Positions 41,986-51,017 of a DNA stretch of 64,000 bases are shown here, piece by piece. How positions within the stretch are numbered: the stretch's first letter is position 1; each line of letters starts with the position of its first letter. The position numbers and the translations under genes were made by a program. The stretch comes from Burkholderiaceae bacterium (GTDB taxonomy: Bacteria > Pseudomonadota > Gammaproteobacteria > Burkholderiales > Burkholderiaceae_D): assembly GCA_031291325.1 (NCBI GenBank), contig JARLJG010000049.1, positions 62,001 through 126,000 on the forward strand, in the 5' to 3' direction. The notes beneath the pieces were generated by a model, which was given only the letters and a program-made list of their open reading frames with translations, had not been told where the DNA came from and ran no database searches.

Positions 41986-42402
41986 ATGTTGAAAATCAGC
42001 GAAGACATTTTCGTCCCCGACAGCGAAATCGAACTGAGTGGAATCCGTGCGCAAGGCCCGGGTGGGCAAAACGTCAACAAGGTCTCTTCCGCGATCCATC
42101 TGCGCTTCGACATCAATGCGTCGTCGCTGCCGGACATGCTCAAGGCGCGGCTGTTGCAATTGAACGACCAGCGCATCAGCAAGGATGGCGTGATCGTCAT
42201 CAAGGCACAGCATCGGAGCCAGGAAAAAAGCAGGGAAGCGGCGCTCCTGCGCCTGCAGGAAATGATCGTTGAAGCCAATACTACTGCCAAGCCGCGCAAG
42301 GCGACCAAGCCGACCCGCAGTTCGCAAATGAAAAGGTTGGAAGGCAAAAATACGCGCGGGCAAATCAAAGCGATGCGCGGCAAAGTATCCGACGGTGGAT
42401 AG
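41986..42402 (+). CDS. arfB: Alternative ribosome-rescue factor ArfB (peptidyl-tRNA hydrolase)
   Basis: ArfB releases peptides from ribosomes stalled without a stop codon. The 138-residue protein has the class I release-factor motif RAQGPGGQNVNKVSSAIHLRFD, with the catalytic GGQ at residues 27-29. It then has LNDQRISKDGVIVIKAQHRSQEKSREAAL. The C-terminal tail is very basic (KPRKATKPTRSSQMKRLEGK), as needed to occupy the mRNA channel. The size is normal. It starts 28 bp after alaC and is probably on the same transcript. Confidence 0.95.
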   Translation: MLKISEDIFVPDSEIELSGIRAQGPGGQNVNKVSSAIHLRFDINASSLPDMLKARLLQLNDQRISKDGVIVIKAQHRSQEKSREAALLRLQEMIVEANTTAKPRKATKPTRSSQMKRLEGKNTRGQIKAMRGKVSDGG

Positions 42403-42431
42403 CAAATAGCTAGCGGCTTGTCCGGGAAGCG

Positions 42432-42794
42432 TTATTTCCTGGGCGCGTAAATGACCCCGCCGGCATCCCGGATGGATTGACGTATCGCCTGCTTCTGTTG
42501 CGGCGTCATGCGGGTAGAACCGAATTCGCGCGGTTGATAATCCTGGCGGTAGACGTAACCCGTCCGCGAATCGACATACGCGCCGGAATAAGCAGGGGCC
42601 GGCGCGGAGTAGTATGGCACCGCCGGGCGCTGCCCGACGACTTGCGCTTGCTGCTGCACCATCGGCGCGCCGCGCGGCGCGCGCGCCACACGCGCTTCGG
42701 CATGCCCTCCGCCTCCGCGCATCCCGGCAAATGCGCCCTCTGTCCCGGCCAGCAACAGGAGCGCTATACTAATAATTTTCAGCCCGATCTTCAT
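42432..42794 (-). CDS. Small exported hypothetical protein
   Basis: No family recognised. The ATG at 42794 gives MKIGLKIISIALLLLAGTEGAFAG, a clear signal peptide. The longer in-frame reading from 43016 adds 74 residues without any coding character. The mature protein (about 96 residues) is rich in Gly, Ala, Gln and Tyr (GGGGHAEARVARAPRGAP, then VPYYSAPAPAYSGAYVDSRTGYVYRQDY) with a C-terminal helix QQKQAIRQSIRDAGGVIY. It is convergent with arfB (29 bp) and divergent from ompR (262-bp gap). It is likely periplasmic or surface-located. Confidence 0.7.
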   Translation of the reverse strand: MKIGLKIISIALLLLAGTEGAFAGMRGGGGHAEARVARAPRGAPMVQQQAQVVGQRPAVPYYSAPAPAYSGAYVDSRTGYVYRQDYQPREFGSTRMTPQQKQAIRQSIRDAGGVIYAPRK

Positions 42795-43056
42795 CGCAAA
42801 ACAGTTCCAGTGGCCTACCCGAAGCAATAAATCGCAGAGCAGTCTGTGCGGCTGCGGGAGTCGAAGCGAAATGGGTGCAGTGAGACTGTGCTCCGCCCAT
42901 TGCAACCGACTCGCCGTTGCCGTGCAGGCCCCTACATGCTGAAGTTTACGCCGCTTTCCCATAGGACATCTATTGAATTGGGTAAAGTTTGTAACAATCT
43001 GTAATGCCTGCGACAATGCAGTTCACCAGTCGCATTTCTGAAGTTACCATAGCGCC

Positions 43057-43821
43057 ATGAATATGACAAATACCAGTTCCGATTTGCAGCCCGCCTCCGG
43101 CGCCCAGCCAGCAAAAATCCTGGTCGTCGACGACGATTTGCGCCTGCGCGACCTGCTGCGCCGCTATCTGGCCGAGCAGGGATTCAACGTCGTCACCGCC
43201 GAAAATGCGCAAGCCATGAACAAGCTGTGGCTGCGCGAGCGCTACGACCTGCTGGTGCTCGATCTGATGCTGCCGGGCGAAGACGGCTTGTCGATCTGTC
43301 GCCGTCTGCGCGGCGCCGGCGACAGGACGCCGATCATCATGCTGACCGCCAAGGGCGAAGACGTGGATCGCATCGTCGGCCTGGAAATGGGCGCCGACGA
43401 CTATCTGCCCAAGCCCTTCAACCCGCGCGAACTGGTGGCCCGCATCGGCGCAGTTCTGCGCCGGGTCGGCCCGGACGAAATTCCGGGAGCGCCGTCGGAA
43501 ACCCCGCAAAGTTTCGAGTTCGGCGAATTCGTGCTCGATCTGAGCACGCGCACGCTAAAAAAGAACGGCCAGACGGTCAGCCTGACCACCGGCGAATTTT
43601 CCGTGCTCAAAGTCTTCGCCCGTCATGCGCGGCAACCGCTGTCACGCGAAAAATTGATGGAATTGGCACGGGGGCGCGAGTACGAAGTCTTCGACCGCAG
43701 CCTGGATGTGCAGATTTCCCGCCTGCGCAAGCTGATCGAACCGGACCCATCCAGCCCTCTCTACATCCAAACCGTATGGGGCTTGGGCTACGTCTTCATC
43801 CCCGAGGGGCAGCCGCGTTAA
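43057..43821 (+). CDS. ompR: OmpR-type response regulator
   Basis: The cytoplasmic DNA-binding half of a two-component system, probably for osmotic or envelope signals. The 254-residue protein has a receiver domain (ILVVDDDLRLRDLLRRYLAEQGF; phospho-acceptor Asp in LLVLDLMLPGEDG; Lys in DYLPKPFNPRELVARIGAVLRR) and a C-terminal winged helix (FGEFVLDLSTRTLKKNGQTVSLTTGEFSVLKVFARH, SRLRKLIEPDPSSPLYIQTVWGLGYVFIP). The extra N-terminal 19 residues are low complexity. The sensor gene follows after 45 bp. The upstream gap to the divergent exported protein shows no clear OmpR boxes. Confidence 0.95.
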   Translation: MNMTNTSSDLQPASGAQPAKILVVDDDLRLRDLLRRYLAEQGFNVVTAENAQAMNKLWLRERYDLLVLDLMLPGEDGLSICRRLRGAGDRTPIIMLTAKGEDVDRIVGLEMGADDYLPKPFNPRELVARIGAVLRRVGPDEIPGAPSETPQSFEFGEFVLDLSTRTLKKNGQTVSLTTGEFSVLKVFARHARQPLSREKLMELARGREYEVFDRSLDVQISRLRKLIEPDPSSPLYIQTVWGLGYVFIPEGQPR

Positions 43822-43866
43822 TGCGCGGCGAGAAAGGGTTTTCGGGCTTGCAGCCGATCGTGCAGA

Positions 43867-45207
43867 ATGTTTAGCATTCCCAAAAGACTGTCCTGGTTGT
43901 CCAGCGGCTTGTTCTGGCGCACCTTCTTTTTGCTGACTTTCCTGATTACGGCCAGCCTGGCGGTCTGGGTTTCCAGCATCACCCTGGTCGAACTGGCGCC
44001 ACGGGCCAGGCAAATCGCCGCGCAAATCGTCTCGGTCGTCACGGTTACCCGCGTCGCACTGGCCAATTCCGCGCCGGAATCCTTGAAAGCCCTGCTCACC
44101 GATCTCAAAAACAATGAAGGCATCAAGATTTTGCCGCTCGAGGAAAGCGACCAGGTCGAAGCCGCGCCCGATGACGAAATGGTGGAGCAGATCGAAACCA
44201 ATATCCGCGCCAGGCTCGGCCCGCAAACCCGCTTCGCCGGCGAGGTCAACGGACATGAAGGCTTTTGGATCAGTTTTGACATGGAAGGCGATCCGTACTG
44301 GCTGGGTCTGGAGCGACAACGGGTCGAGCGCAGTTCCGGCATCCAGTTTTTCGGCTGGGCCAGTGTGACGCTCATCGTCTCGATGCTGGGGGCAGTGTTC
44401 ATTTCGCGCCTGATCAACCAGCCGCTGGCGCGCCTGACGGCGGCCACCGACGCCATCGCCAAGGGCCGGGTGCCGGAGCCGCTGCCGGAAAAAGGGATGG
44501 AGGAAATCCGCGAAACCAACCGCAGCTTCAACCAGATGGTAGCCGACCTGAACCGCGTGGAATCGGACCGCGCGCTGGTGCTGGCCGGCATTTCGCACGA
44601 TTTGCGCACACCCCTGGCGCGCATGCAATTGGAAGTGGAGATGGCGCATCTGTCCGACGATGCCAGGCGCGGCATGCAGTCCGACTTGCAGCAGATGGAC
44701 GCGATCATCGGCCAATTCCTCGACTATGCCCGACCGACCGACAACACCACTTTCGACGCGCTCGATTTAACTTCGCTGTTGAACGACTGCGTGCAAACCG
44801 CCGGCCGGGTGCCGGACTTGCAGATCAAGACCAAGATCGCAGAAGGCGTCGCGGTGCGCGGCAACCCCACCGACCTCAAGCGCGTGTTCAATAACCTGAT
44901 CGAGAACGCACGCCGCTACGGCAAATCCGGCGAAGCCGACATCGCCCTGCTGGACGTCGAATGCCGCATCAACGGCGACAACGCCATCCTCAAATTCGCC
45001 GACCACGGCCCCGGCGTGCCGGAAGCCGATATCGAGCGCCTGTTGCGCCCATTCACCCGCCTGGACACCGCACGCGGGCAAGCCAACGGCGCCGGCCTCG
45101 GCCTGGCGATTGTCGACCGCGTCATCCGCCGGCACGGCGGGAAAATGCGCATCCGCAATCGGAGCAGCGGCGGCCTGGTCATTGAAATCGGTTTGCCGAG
45201 AGCTTGA
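43867..45207 (+). CDS. envZ: EnvZ-type sensor histidine kinase
   Basis: The membrane sensor partner of OmpR. The 446-residue protein has a first membrane helix (FWRTFFLLTFLITASLAVWV), a periplasmic domain of about 120 residues, and a second helix (ASVTLIVSMLGAVFISRLI). A HAMP domain (LARLTAATDAIAKGRVPEPL) follows, then the H box VLAGISHDLRTPLARMQLEVEM with the phosphorylated His. The ATPase domain has an N box VFNNLIENARRYGKSG, DHGPGVPEADIERL and GAGLGLAIVDRVIRRHGG. The periplasmic part is short and has no recognised ligand fold. It is followed by a family A repeat and dsbA. Confidence 0.95.
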   Translation: MFSIPKRLSWLSSGLFWRTFFLLTFLITASLAVWVSSITLVELAPRARQIAAQIVSVVTVTRVALANSAPESLKALLTDLKNNEGIKILPLEESDQVEAAPDDEMVEQIETNIRARLGPQTRFAGEVNGHEGFWISFDMEGDPYWLGLERQRVERSSGIQFFGWASVTLIVSMLGAVFISRLINQPLARLTAATDAIAKGRVPEPLPEKGMEEIRETNRSFNQMVADLNRVESDRALVLAGISHDLRTPLARMQLEVEMAHLSDDARRGMQSDLQQMDAIIGQFLDYARPTDNTTFDALDLTSLLNDCVQTAGRVPDLQIKTKIAEGVAVRGNPTDLKRVFNNLIENARRYGKSGEADIALLDVECRINGDNAILKFADHGPGVPEADIERLLRPFTRLDTARGQANGAGLGLAIVDRVIRRHGGKMRIRNRSSGGLVIEIGLPRA

Positions 45208-45238
45208 AATCCAATGCCATTGAAGATTACACGCGCCA

Positions 45239-45427
45239 ACCGGCGCGATGCGCTTCAAAGTTGGGAGAAACTTCCACTATCCCCTCCGTCTTTCCCGCGA
45301 AGGCGGGAATCTATAAGCCGGTAGCCAGAACTAATTCACTATGGATTCCCGCCTTCGCGGGAAAGACGGAGGTCTTGCACATTAAGTTGATATTTCCTAC
45401 ACAGTTTGAATCCCCCCAACCGGCGCG
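45239..45427. repeat. Family A palindromic element, copy 3, with 9-12 bp direct repeat
   Basis: The element spans about 45248-45418, bounded by ACCGGCGCG (45239-45247 and 45419-45427). The direct repeat can be extended left to 12 bp, CCAACCGGCGCG. The left end GCGCTTCAAAGTTGGGAGAA and right end TTGATATTTCCTACACAGTT match copy 1. The core carries CCGTCTTTCCCGCGAAGGCG and complement. It lies between envZ and dsbA, and its right end carries the -35 hexamer of a dsbA promoter. Confidence 0.9.
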
Positions 45428-45434
45428 GTAGAAT
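45406..45434 (+). promoter_or_regulatory. dsbA promoter with -35 inside the family A element
   Basis: -35 TTGAAT (45406-45411) is part of the element's right terminal repeat. -10 TAGAAT (45429-45434) lies just outside it, in the target sequence. The spacer is exactly 17 bp. Without the element, the sequence left of the target repeat would offer TTACAC (45227-45232) at 16 bp instead, so the insertion appears to have exchanged the -35. Confidence 0.65.
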
Positions 45435-45485
45435 GACAGCGCCCGGAAAACCGGCAATATTTATTCACTTTGATGAGGAATTGCG

Positions 45486-46151
45486 ATGCGAATAATCCGC
45501 TTGATACTTTCTGCCTTCGTTTTGCTGGTCACGACCGGCGTGGCGCACGCTGCGGCGCCCGTCAAGGACGTGGACTATGTGATGCTCGGCTCACCGCAAA
45601 CGACGATTGCGGGCAAGAAAGTCGAGGTCATCGAATTTTTTGCTTATTATTGCCCGCACTGCAATGCGCTTGAAGCGCCGCTGGAAAAATGGGTCAAGGC
45701 GCAGGGCGACAATATCGTGTTCAAGCGCGTCCACACTTCCGTGACCGGCGAAGAAGTGCCGCAGCAGCGCCTCTATTACACGCTGGAAGCGATGGGAAAA
45801 GTCGATGAGTTCCACAGCAAGGTCCTGTTTGCGATCCACTCTCAAAGGAAGCATCTGGACTCGGAAGACGATATCGCCGATTTCATCGCGACACAAGGCA
45901 TCGACCGGCAAAAGTTTCTCGATGCCTATCATTCGTTTGCGGTGCAATCGAAGGTGACTCGCGCGCTGCAAATGCAAAATTCCTATGAAATTCGTACCTG
46001 GCCGACGATCGTCGTCGATGGCCGCTTCGTCACCGCGCCACCGATCGTGGGCGCTGCCATGGACCCCTATAACGAAAACGTAGCGCAGGACATGATGTTG
46101 AAGGTATTGGACGGACTGGTGCTACAGCAGTTGAAGGAACGTAATAAATAA
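45486..46151 (+). CDS. dsbA: Thiol:disulfide interchange protein DsbA
   Basis: DsbA puts disulfides into periplasmic proteins. The 221-residue precursor has a signal peptide (MRIIRLILSAFVLLVTTGVAHA) and then a thioredoxin domain with EFFAYYCPHCNALEAPLEKW. The CPHC active site is at residues 56-59, the classic DsbA dipeptide. The helical insert (about 100-165) and RTWPTIVVDGRF with the cis-Pro region follow. The length is typical. Its promoter appears to be built partly from the upstream repeat, and GAGG lies 7 bases before the start. No dsbB is nearby. Confidence 0.95.
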   Translation: MRIIRLILSAFVLLVTTGVAHAAAPVKDVDYVMLGSPQTTIAGKKVEVIEFFAYYCPHCNALEAPLEKWVKAQGDNIVFKRVHTSVTGEEVPQQRLYYTLEAMGKVDEFHSKVLFAIHSQRKHLDSEDDIADFIATQGIDRQKFLDAYHSFAVQSKVTRALQMQNSYEIRTWPTIVVDGRFVTAPPIVGAAMDPYNENVAQDMMLKVLDGLVLQQLKERNK

Positions 46152-46198
46152 GGTATCTCCGACCAGGGCTGGCCGTCAGTCGTCGTCGGAAAACGACT

Positions 46199-46780
46199 TC
46201 AGCTCAGATCGGTCAACAGCGAAGCCAGCGTTTCCTGCGGCAATTCTTCCAGATGCGCCGGATAATTCGGATGGTCGCAGCCGAGCATCATTTGCGCGCC
46301 GCTTTTCAAGGCCTGCTTCATCGACGGCGTCAGCTCGAAACGGACGAAATGCACTGCCGAGGTCTTTTCCGCATTGTCACGCTCCAAATCCTCGTCGGCA
46401 ATCGCGTAGACCCGCGCTTGCCCTTCGACCTGGACGAATAGCCGGTCTTCGATGCCGATCAGCTTGGCCAACGCATCCTTGCGCTCGACCTCGTTCGTAT
46501 ATTCGATCAACACGGTGGCCTTGAAGTTGCTGCCGTCCGGCACCAGCGGGCCGTAGACATCGAGTTCCGCCTGGATGCCCTCTTCCTCGAAAATCTTTTC
46601 GATGCGCAACATTTCCTGTACCTGGTAACGCAGCGTCTTCTCGTCCTCGAACAACAAGGAGAGATGATTGCCCAGTTGCACGTTGCGGATTTTCTTGTGC
46701 CGGATGATTTCCGCGCGTAGCGCCGGGCGCGCCTTGGCGTAGGCTTCGAGCGTCATCAAACTATCGCGGCTGATTGCCAT
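46199..46780 (-). CDS. DUF3501 family protein
   Basis: The 193-residue protein has the DUF3501 layout: YAKARPALRAEIIRHKKIRNVQLGNHLSLLFEDEKTLRYQVQEMLRIEKIFEEEGI at the N-terminus and MMLGCDHPNYPAH near the C-terminus. It looks soluble and cytoplasmic; the function is unknown. It is third in a run of rubrerythrin, Fe-S protein and this gene, all on the minus strand, 18 bp after the Fe-S gene. The same three families are often found together, which suggests a common role in oxidative stress, but the biochemical job of this protein is not established. Confidence 0.88.
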   Translation of the reverse strand: MAISRDSLMTLEAYAKARPALRAEIIRHKKIRNVQLGNHLSLLFEDEKTLRYQVQEMLRIEKIFEEEGIQAELDVYGPLVPDGSNFKATVLIEYTNEVERKDALAKLIGIEDRLFVQVEGQARVYAIADEDLERDNAEKTSAVHFVRFELTPSMKQALKSGAQMMLGCDHPNYPAHLEELPQETLASLLTDLS

Positions 46781-46798
46781 GTTGAAACTCCTGAGATG

Positions 46799-48136
46799 TT
46801 ATATCTGGTACGCCTTGCGCAGCAAGGCCAACGGATGCGCCAATTGCGTCTTTTTCAAGCCGGCTTCTTCCATCCCCTGTTCGATATGATGGCCGGCCAA
46901 CTGGCAGTCCGACGAAATGTAATCCGGCTCGTTGTTCGCCATCGACTTGAACACCGGCTTGCCGATCTTCATCGCGGTGGCGTGAAATTCTTTCTTTACG
47001 CCAAAGGTGCCGGCGTGTCCCGAGCAGCGCTCGACGATGTTCAACTTGGTGTCCGGCACCAGTTGCAAGGTCTCGGCGGTCTTGCGGCCGACATTTTGCA
47101 CCCGCGAATGGCAGGGAATATGGTAGGAGACGTTGCCCAGCGGCTGCTTGAAATCGGTCTTCAACAAGCCATCGCGGTTGCGCGAAATGAAATATTCGAA
47201 CGGGTCCCACATCGCATCCTTTACCAATTGGGTGTCGGCATCGTCCGGGAACATCAGCGGCAATTCCTGCTTGTACATCAGGGTGCAAGACGGAATCGGT
47301 GTCAGGATCGCATAGCCCGCCTTTGCCAGCTTGGCCAGATGCGGAATATTGATGTTCTTTTTCTCTTCGACCCCGGCCAAGTCGCCCTGCTCCAACTTCG
47401 GCATGCCGCAGCAGGCTTCCTTCTCCACCAGCACGTACGGAATCTCGTTATGGTCGAGGATCGCCAGCAAGTCGTGGCCGATGCCGGGTTCGTTGTAATT
47501 CACGTAGCAGGTCGAATAAACGGCGACCTTGCCGGGCGTCAGCGCGCCGTTCTTCACGTCGTACTGCCTGGAAGGCGCAGCTCCCGAGCGGAATTTTGTG
47601 GTGGCGAATTCCGGCAGCCAGGCGGTCTTGTCGACCGCCAGCGCATCTTCCAACAAGCTGCGCGCCAGCTTGGTCTTGTTTACCGCGTTGACGGTTTGCG
47701 TGACGATGGGAATGCCGGCAAACATGCCCAAGCCATCGGTGTTGGACAGGAATTTGTCGCGGAACGGTACTTTTCCGTTTTTAAACTTGACCGCCTTGGC
47801 ACGCAACATCAAATGCGGGAAATCGAGATTCCACGCATGCGGCGGCGTATACGGGCACTTGGTCATGTAGCAGACGTCGCACAGGTAGCATTGATCGATC
47901 GCCTTCCAGTAATCCTTCTTGTCGACCCCATCGACTTCCTGCGTCGACGACGAATCGACCAGGTCGAACAGGGTCGGAAAGGTGCCGCACAGCGAAACGC
48001 AACGGCGGCAGCCGTGGCAGATGTCGAACACCCGTTCCAATTCCTTGTTGAGCGATTCTTCGCTATAGAAATCGGCGCTCTTCCAGTCGAGCGGATGCCG
48101 GGTCGGCGCTTCGAGATTGCCTTCGCGATTGGACAT
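46799..48136 (-). CDS. Fe-S/CCG-domain oxidoreductase subunit (GlpC/HdrB-like)
   Basis: An electron-transfer protein of 445 residues. The N-terminus has two four-Cys ferredoxin-type motifs: C40, C43, C46, C50 (ICHGCRRCVSLC) and C83, C86, C89, C94 (CYLCDVCYMTKCP). The C-terminal half has two CCG-type cysteine-rich domains: KEACCGMPKLEQGD and a variant ERCSGHAGTFGVKKE. This layout resembles GlpC and heterodisulfide reductase subunits, but no flavoprotein partner is adjacent. It lies between rubrerythrin (115-bp gap) and DUF3501 (18 bp). It may supply electrons to the rubrerythrin, which lacks its own rubredoxin domain. Confidence 0.88.
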   Translation of the reverse strand: MSNREGNLEAPTRHPLDWKSADFYSEESLNKELERVFDICHGCRRCVSLCGTFPTLFDLVDSSSTQEVDGVDKKDYWKAIDQCYLCDVCYMTKCPYTPPHAWNLDFPHLMLRAKAVKFKNGKVPFRDKFLSNTDGLGMFAGIPIVTQTVNAVNKTKLARSLLEDALAVDKTAWLPEFATTKFRSGAAPSRQYDVKNGALTPGKVAVYSTCYVNYNEPGIGHDLLAILDHNEIPYVLVEKEACCGMPKLEQGDLAGVEEKKNINIPHLAKLAKAGYAILTPIPSCTLMYKQELPLMFPDDADTQLVKDAMWDPFEYFISRNRDGLLKTDFKQPLGNVSYHIPCHSRVQNVGRKTAETLQLVPDTKLNIVERCSGHAGTFGVKKEFHATAMKIGKPVFKSMANNEPDYISSDCQLAGHHIEQGMEEAGLKKTQLAHPLALLRKAYQI

Positions 48137-48251
48137 GATTTACCTTATGAAGCAGACAGACGGGGGCAACGCTACGCAATGCAGGAAAATTCAGCAGCCG
48201 ACCGACGCAGCCCGCATGCAGGCTGCGCCGTATGCGCAAACGTCTAATTGC

Positions 48252-48674
48252 TTAGTCGACCAGCGCGTCAAGCGCCTTTTGATAGCGATTGGCGTGCGAA
48301 CGCTCGGCCTTGGCCAGCGTTTCAAACCAGTCGGCGATTTCGTCAAAGCCTTCTTCGCGCGCCGCTTTGGCCATGCCAGGGTACATGTCGGTGTATTCGT
48401 GGGTTTCGCCGGCGACGGCTGCTTGCAGATTCAAACGGGAAGAGCCGATCGGCAGGCCGGTGGCCGGATCGCCGACGGTTTCCAGGTATTCCAGGTGACC
48501 GTGCGCATGTCCGGTTTCGCCTTCTGCGGTCGAGCGGAACAGTGCTGCAACGTCGTTCTGGCCTTCGATGTCAGCCTTGTTTGCGAAGTACAAATAGCGG
48601 CGATTTGCTTGCGATTCGCCGGCGAAGGCCGCTTTCAGATTGGCTTCGGTTTTCGAGCCTTTGAGGGTTGTCAT
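48252..48674 (-). CDS. Rubrerythrin without rubredoxin domain
   Basis: A diiron ferritin-like protein that reduces hydrogen peroxide in the cytoplasm. The 140-residue protein has the paired helix motifs: [59 protein letters not shown] and [16 protein letters not shown]. These supply the Glu and His ligands. It has no Cys, so it lacks the C-terminal rubredoxin domain of classical rubrerythrin and needs an outside electron donor. The ATG has a strong AGGAG site. The 244 bp upstream to 48918 show no obvious repeat or regulator. Confidence 0.93.
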   Translation of the reverse strand: MTTLKGSKTEANLKAAFAGESQANRRYLYFANKADIEGQNDVAALFRSTAEGETGHAHGHLEYLETVGDPATGLPIGSSRLNLQAAVAGETHEYTDMYPGMAKAAREEGFDEIADWFETLAKAERSHANRYQKALDALVD

Positions 48675-48918
48675 ATGTATCTCCTAGTGGGTCATGCTGC
48701 GGAAAAACATCGTGGGTATCGACGCCGTATTTCGGCAAATACCAAAGCGGGCGACAATTCAAAACCTGGAGTTGCTCAGATTTCTGCCGTATTGTGGACG
48801 CATCCAGAGAAAAGTTCAAATTGACAATTTCAATACCCGGAATAAACAAAGGCAATCGATTACTGACCATGACAAGATTGTGACTATGGATTACCGAATG
48901 GTATTGGCGCAGTTCGGT

Positions 48919-50511
48919 TTAATCCTGCGCGAAAACCTGCAATTGCTCGCCGATGTCGCGCACCACCGACTCCCACGCACCGTGTGATTGCTGGCGGAAA
49001 ATGCGGTGCTTCGGATACCAGGGCGAGTCGGTGCGGCCATGCAGCCAGCGCCACTCGCCGGCCTTGCGCAACATCAGCCAAACCGGCTTGCCGAGCGCGC
49101 CGGCCAGATGGGCGACCGAGGAATCGATGCTCACGAGCAAGTCCAGTTGCGCGACCAATCCCGCTGTGTCGGCAAAGTCGGCCAAGTCGTCGCCAACGCA
49201 GCGCACCTGCGGCAACTGCGCAAGAATTGCGGCGTCGGCAGCGGAAATCGATTGCTGCAGGCTGAACCACTCGGCGTCGTAGGCGAACAAAGGCAGCAAC
49301 GTCCGCAGCGGCATGTCGCGCGTCGGATTATTCAGCAAGCGCTGGCCTCCGGCCCAGACGATGCCGATGCGCGGCTTGCTGCGCTCGCCCAGGACGTTGC
49401 GCCACTTTTCAACGCTGGCTTCGGGCGCATGCAAATACGGAACATTTGCCGGCAAGGATTGCAAATCGCTGCCGAAAACCAGCGGCAGGCTCATCAACGG
49501 GCAATGCAAGTCGTGCGCCGGGAGGCTTGGCAGATTACTCACCACGGCGATGCTTGCACAACTCGCGCCACTGGCTGCGGCAACGCGCGCCGCGAAACCG
49601 TCGATCAGCGATTGCAAGGCAGTCGGCACGCGCAGCACGATGCGGGATGCGCGTTGCGCGATCAGCGGCAGATAACGCACAAATTGCAGTGTGTCGCCCA
49701 AGCCCTGCTCGGCCCACAGCAACAGCACGCGCGTATTGTCCAGCACCTCGCCGCGCCACATCGGTGCGGCGGTCTGCAATTTGGCGCGGCGCAATTGTTC
49801 GGTGTCCCAGCGTGCCTCGAACAAGGGCCAGCCGGCTTGCAGTTCGCCCAACGCCAGGTGGCAATGCGCCTGCTCGATCACCACTTCCGCAAAGCCCGGC
49901 TTGTGCGCCAGCGCTGCGTCATAACTTGCCAATGCCTCCCGGTAGCGGGCGCTTTTCTGCAACACATTGCCGCGATTGAACAACGCGATTACATCGCAGG
50001 GATCGACGGCCAGCACCCGCTCGTAACAGGCCAGCGATTCGTCATGGCGATGCATGCGCACCAACAGATTGCCCATGTCGATGAGCGCGCCGATGTGGCA
50101 GGCATCGCGCTCCAGCACTTGTTGAAATGCCGTCAACGCATCGGTACCGCGCTGCAGCCGCAACAACAGCAGCGCGCGCTCATAGAGGGTCGAGATTGAA
50201 GCCGAAGGCTGGCTTGCAGCATGATCGAGCCTGGAAAACTCTGCCTGCAATGCAGCATCGCGCATTGCCAGCACGTGCGCCATGTCGGGTTTCTGCGCCA
50301 GGCAGCGGTCGAAATCGGCAATTGCCTCCCGATGTCGCCCCATGCTCTGCAACAACGTGCCGCGCTGCACCAGGGCCACCGGAAAATCGGGCGCAATCGC
50401 CAGCGCGTCGTTGAGGCAACGCAATGCATCGTCGCCGTGTTGGTTCTGCGACAGCGCAATTGCTTGCGCAATCAATCCGACTACGCGTTGCACGTCGGCT
50501 TGACTCGTCAT
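48919..50511 (-). CDS. TPR-repeat protein with GT9-like C-terminal domain
   Basis: The start is ATG at 50511, six bases after the ispF stop; the in-frame reading further upstream is ispF in another frame. The 530-residue protein has tandem TPR repeats over about residues 1-230 (LVQRGTLLQSMGRHREAIADFDRCLAQKPDM, IALFNRGNVLQKSARYREALASYDAALAHKPGF). The C-terminal half resembles glycosyltransferases of the heptosyltransferase-like GT-B type (RVLLLWAEQGLGDTLQFVRYL, PRIGIVWAGG, LDLLVSIDSSVAHLAGALGKPVWLML). No signal peptide is seen. A role in glycosylation of a surface structure is possible; the acceptor is unknown. Confidence 0.82.
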   Translation of the reverse strand: MTSQADVQRVVGLIAQAIALSQNQHGDDALRCLNDALAIAPDFPVALVQRGTLLQSMGRHREAIADFDRCLAQKPDMAHVLAMRDAALQAEFSRLDHAASQPSASISTLYERALLLLRLQRGTDALTAFQQVLERDACHIGALIDMGNLLVRMHRHDESLACYERVLAVDPCDVIALFNRGNVLQKSARYREALASYDAALAHKPGFAEVVIEQAHCHLALGELQAGWPLFEARWDTEQLRRAKLQTAAPMWRGEVLDNTRVLLLWAEQGLGDTLQFVRYLPLIAQRASRIVLRVPTALQSLIDGFAARVAAASGASCASIAVVSNLPSLPAHDLHCPLMSLPLVFGSDLQSLPANVPYLHAPEASVEKWRNVLGERSKPRIGIVWAGGQRLLNNPTRDMPLRTLLPLFAYDAEWFSLQQSISAADAAILAQLPQVRCVGDDLADFADTAGLVAQLDLLVSIDSSVAHLAGALGKPVWLMLRKAGEWRWLHGRTDSPWYPKHRIFRQQSHGAWESVVRDIGEQLQVFAQD

Positions 50512-50516
50512 GCGCG

Positions 50517-51017
50517 TCAGTTCCGGTAAATCAGTGCCACCGCTTCCGCCGCGATGCCTTCTTCGCGCCCCAGATAGCCCAATTTTTCGTTGGTCTTGGC
50601 CTTCAGGTTCACCTGTTTGGTTGCCACGCCCAGGTCGGCGGCGAGGTGCGCGATCATTTGCCCGATATGCGGCGCCATCTTCGGCGCTTGCGCAATGATG
50701 GTGGCGTCGACGTTGCCGATCGCATAGCCGGCAGCGACCACGCGCCTGGCTGCTTCGCGCAACAGCACGCGCGAGTCGGCACCGGAAAATTGCGCGTCCG
50801 TATCGGGAAAATGCTTGCCGATGTCGCCCAAGCCGGCAGCGCCTAACAGCGCATCGGTAATAGCATGCAACAGCACGTCGGCGTCGGAATGTCCGAGCAA
50901 GCCGGTCGCGTGCGCAATCTGCACGCCGCCGATAATCAACGCCCTGCCCGGCACCAGCGCATGACAATCGTAACCCTGGCCTATCCTGAATGGCGGCAAA
51001 CCCGACGGCAAACTCAT
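50517..51017 (-). CDS. ispF: 2-C-methyl-D-erythritol 2,4-cyclodiphosphate synthase
   Basis: IspF closes the cyclodiphosphate ring in the MEP isoprenoid pathway. The ATG at 51017 overlaps the ispD stop as ATGA. The 166-residue trimeric enzyme has [26 protein letters not shown] with the zinc Asp and His (DCH), [35 protein letters not shown] with another zinc His, and the C-terminal segment [27 protein letters not shown]. The length is normal. It is a separate gene from ispD, not a fused IspDF. Confidence 0.97.
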   Translation of the reverse strand: MSLPSGLPPFRIGQGYDCHALVPGRALIIGGVQIAHATGLLGHSDADVLLHAITDALLGAAGLGDIGKHFPDTDAQFSGADSRVLLREAARRVVAAGYAIGNVDATIIAQAPKMAPHIGQMIAHLAADLGVATKQVNLKAKTNEKLGYLGREEGIAAEAVALIYRN

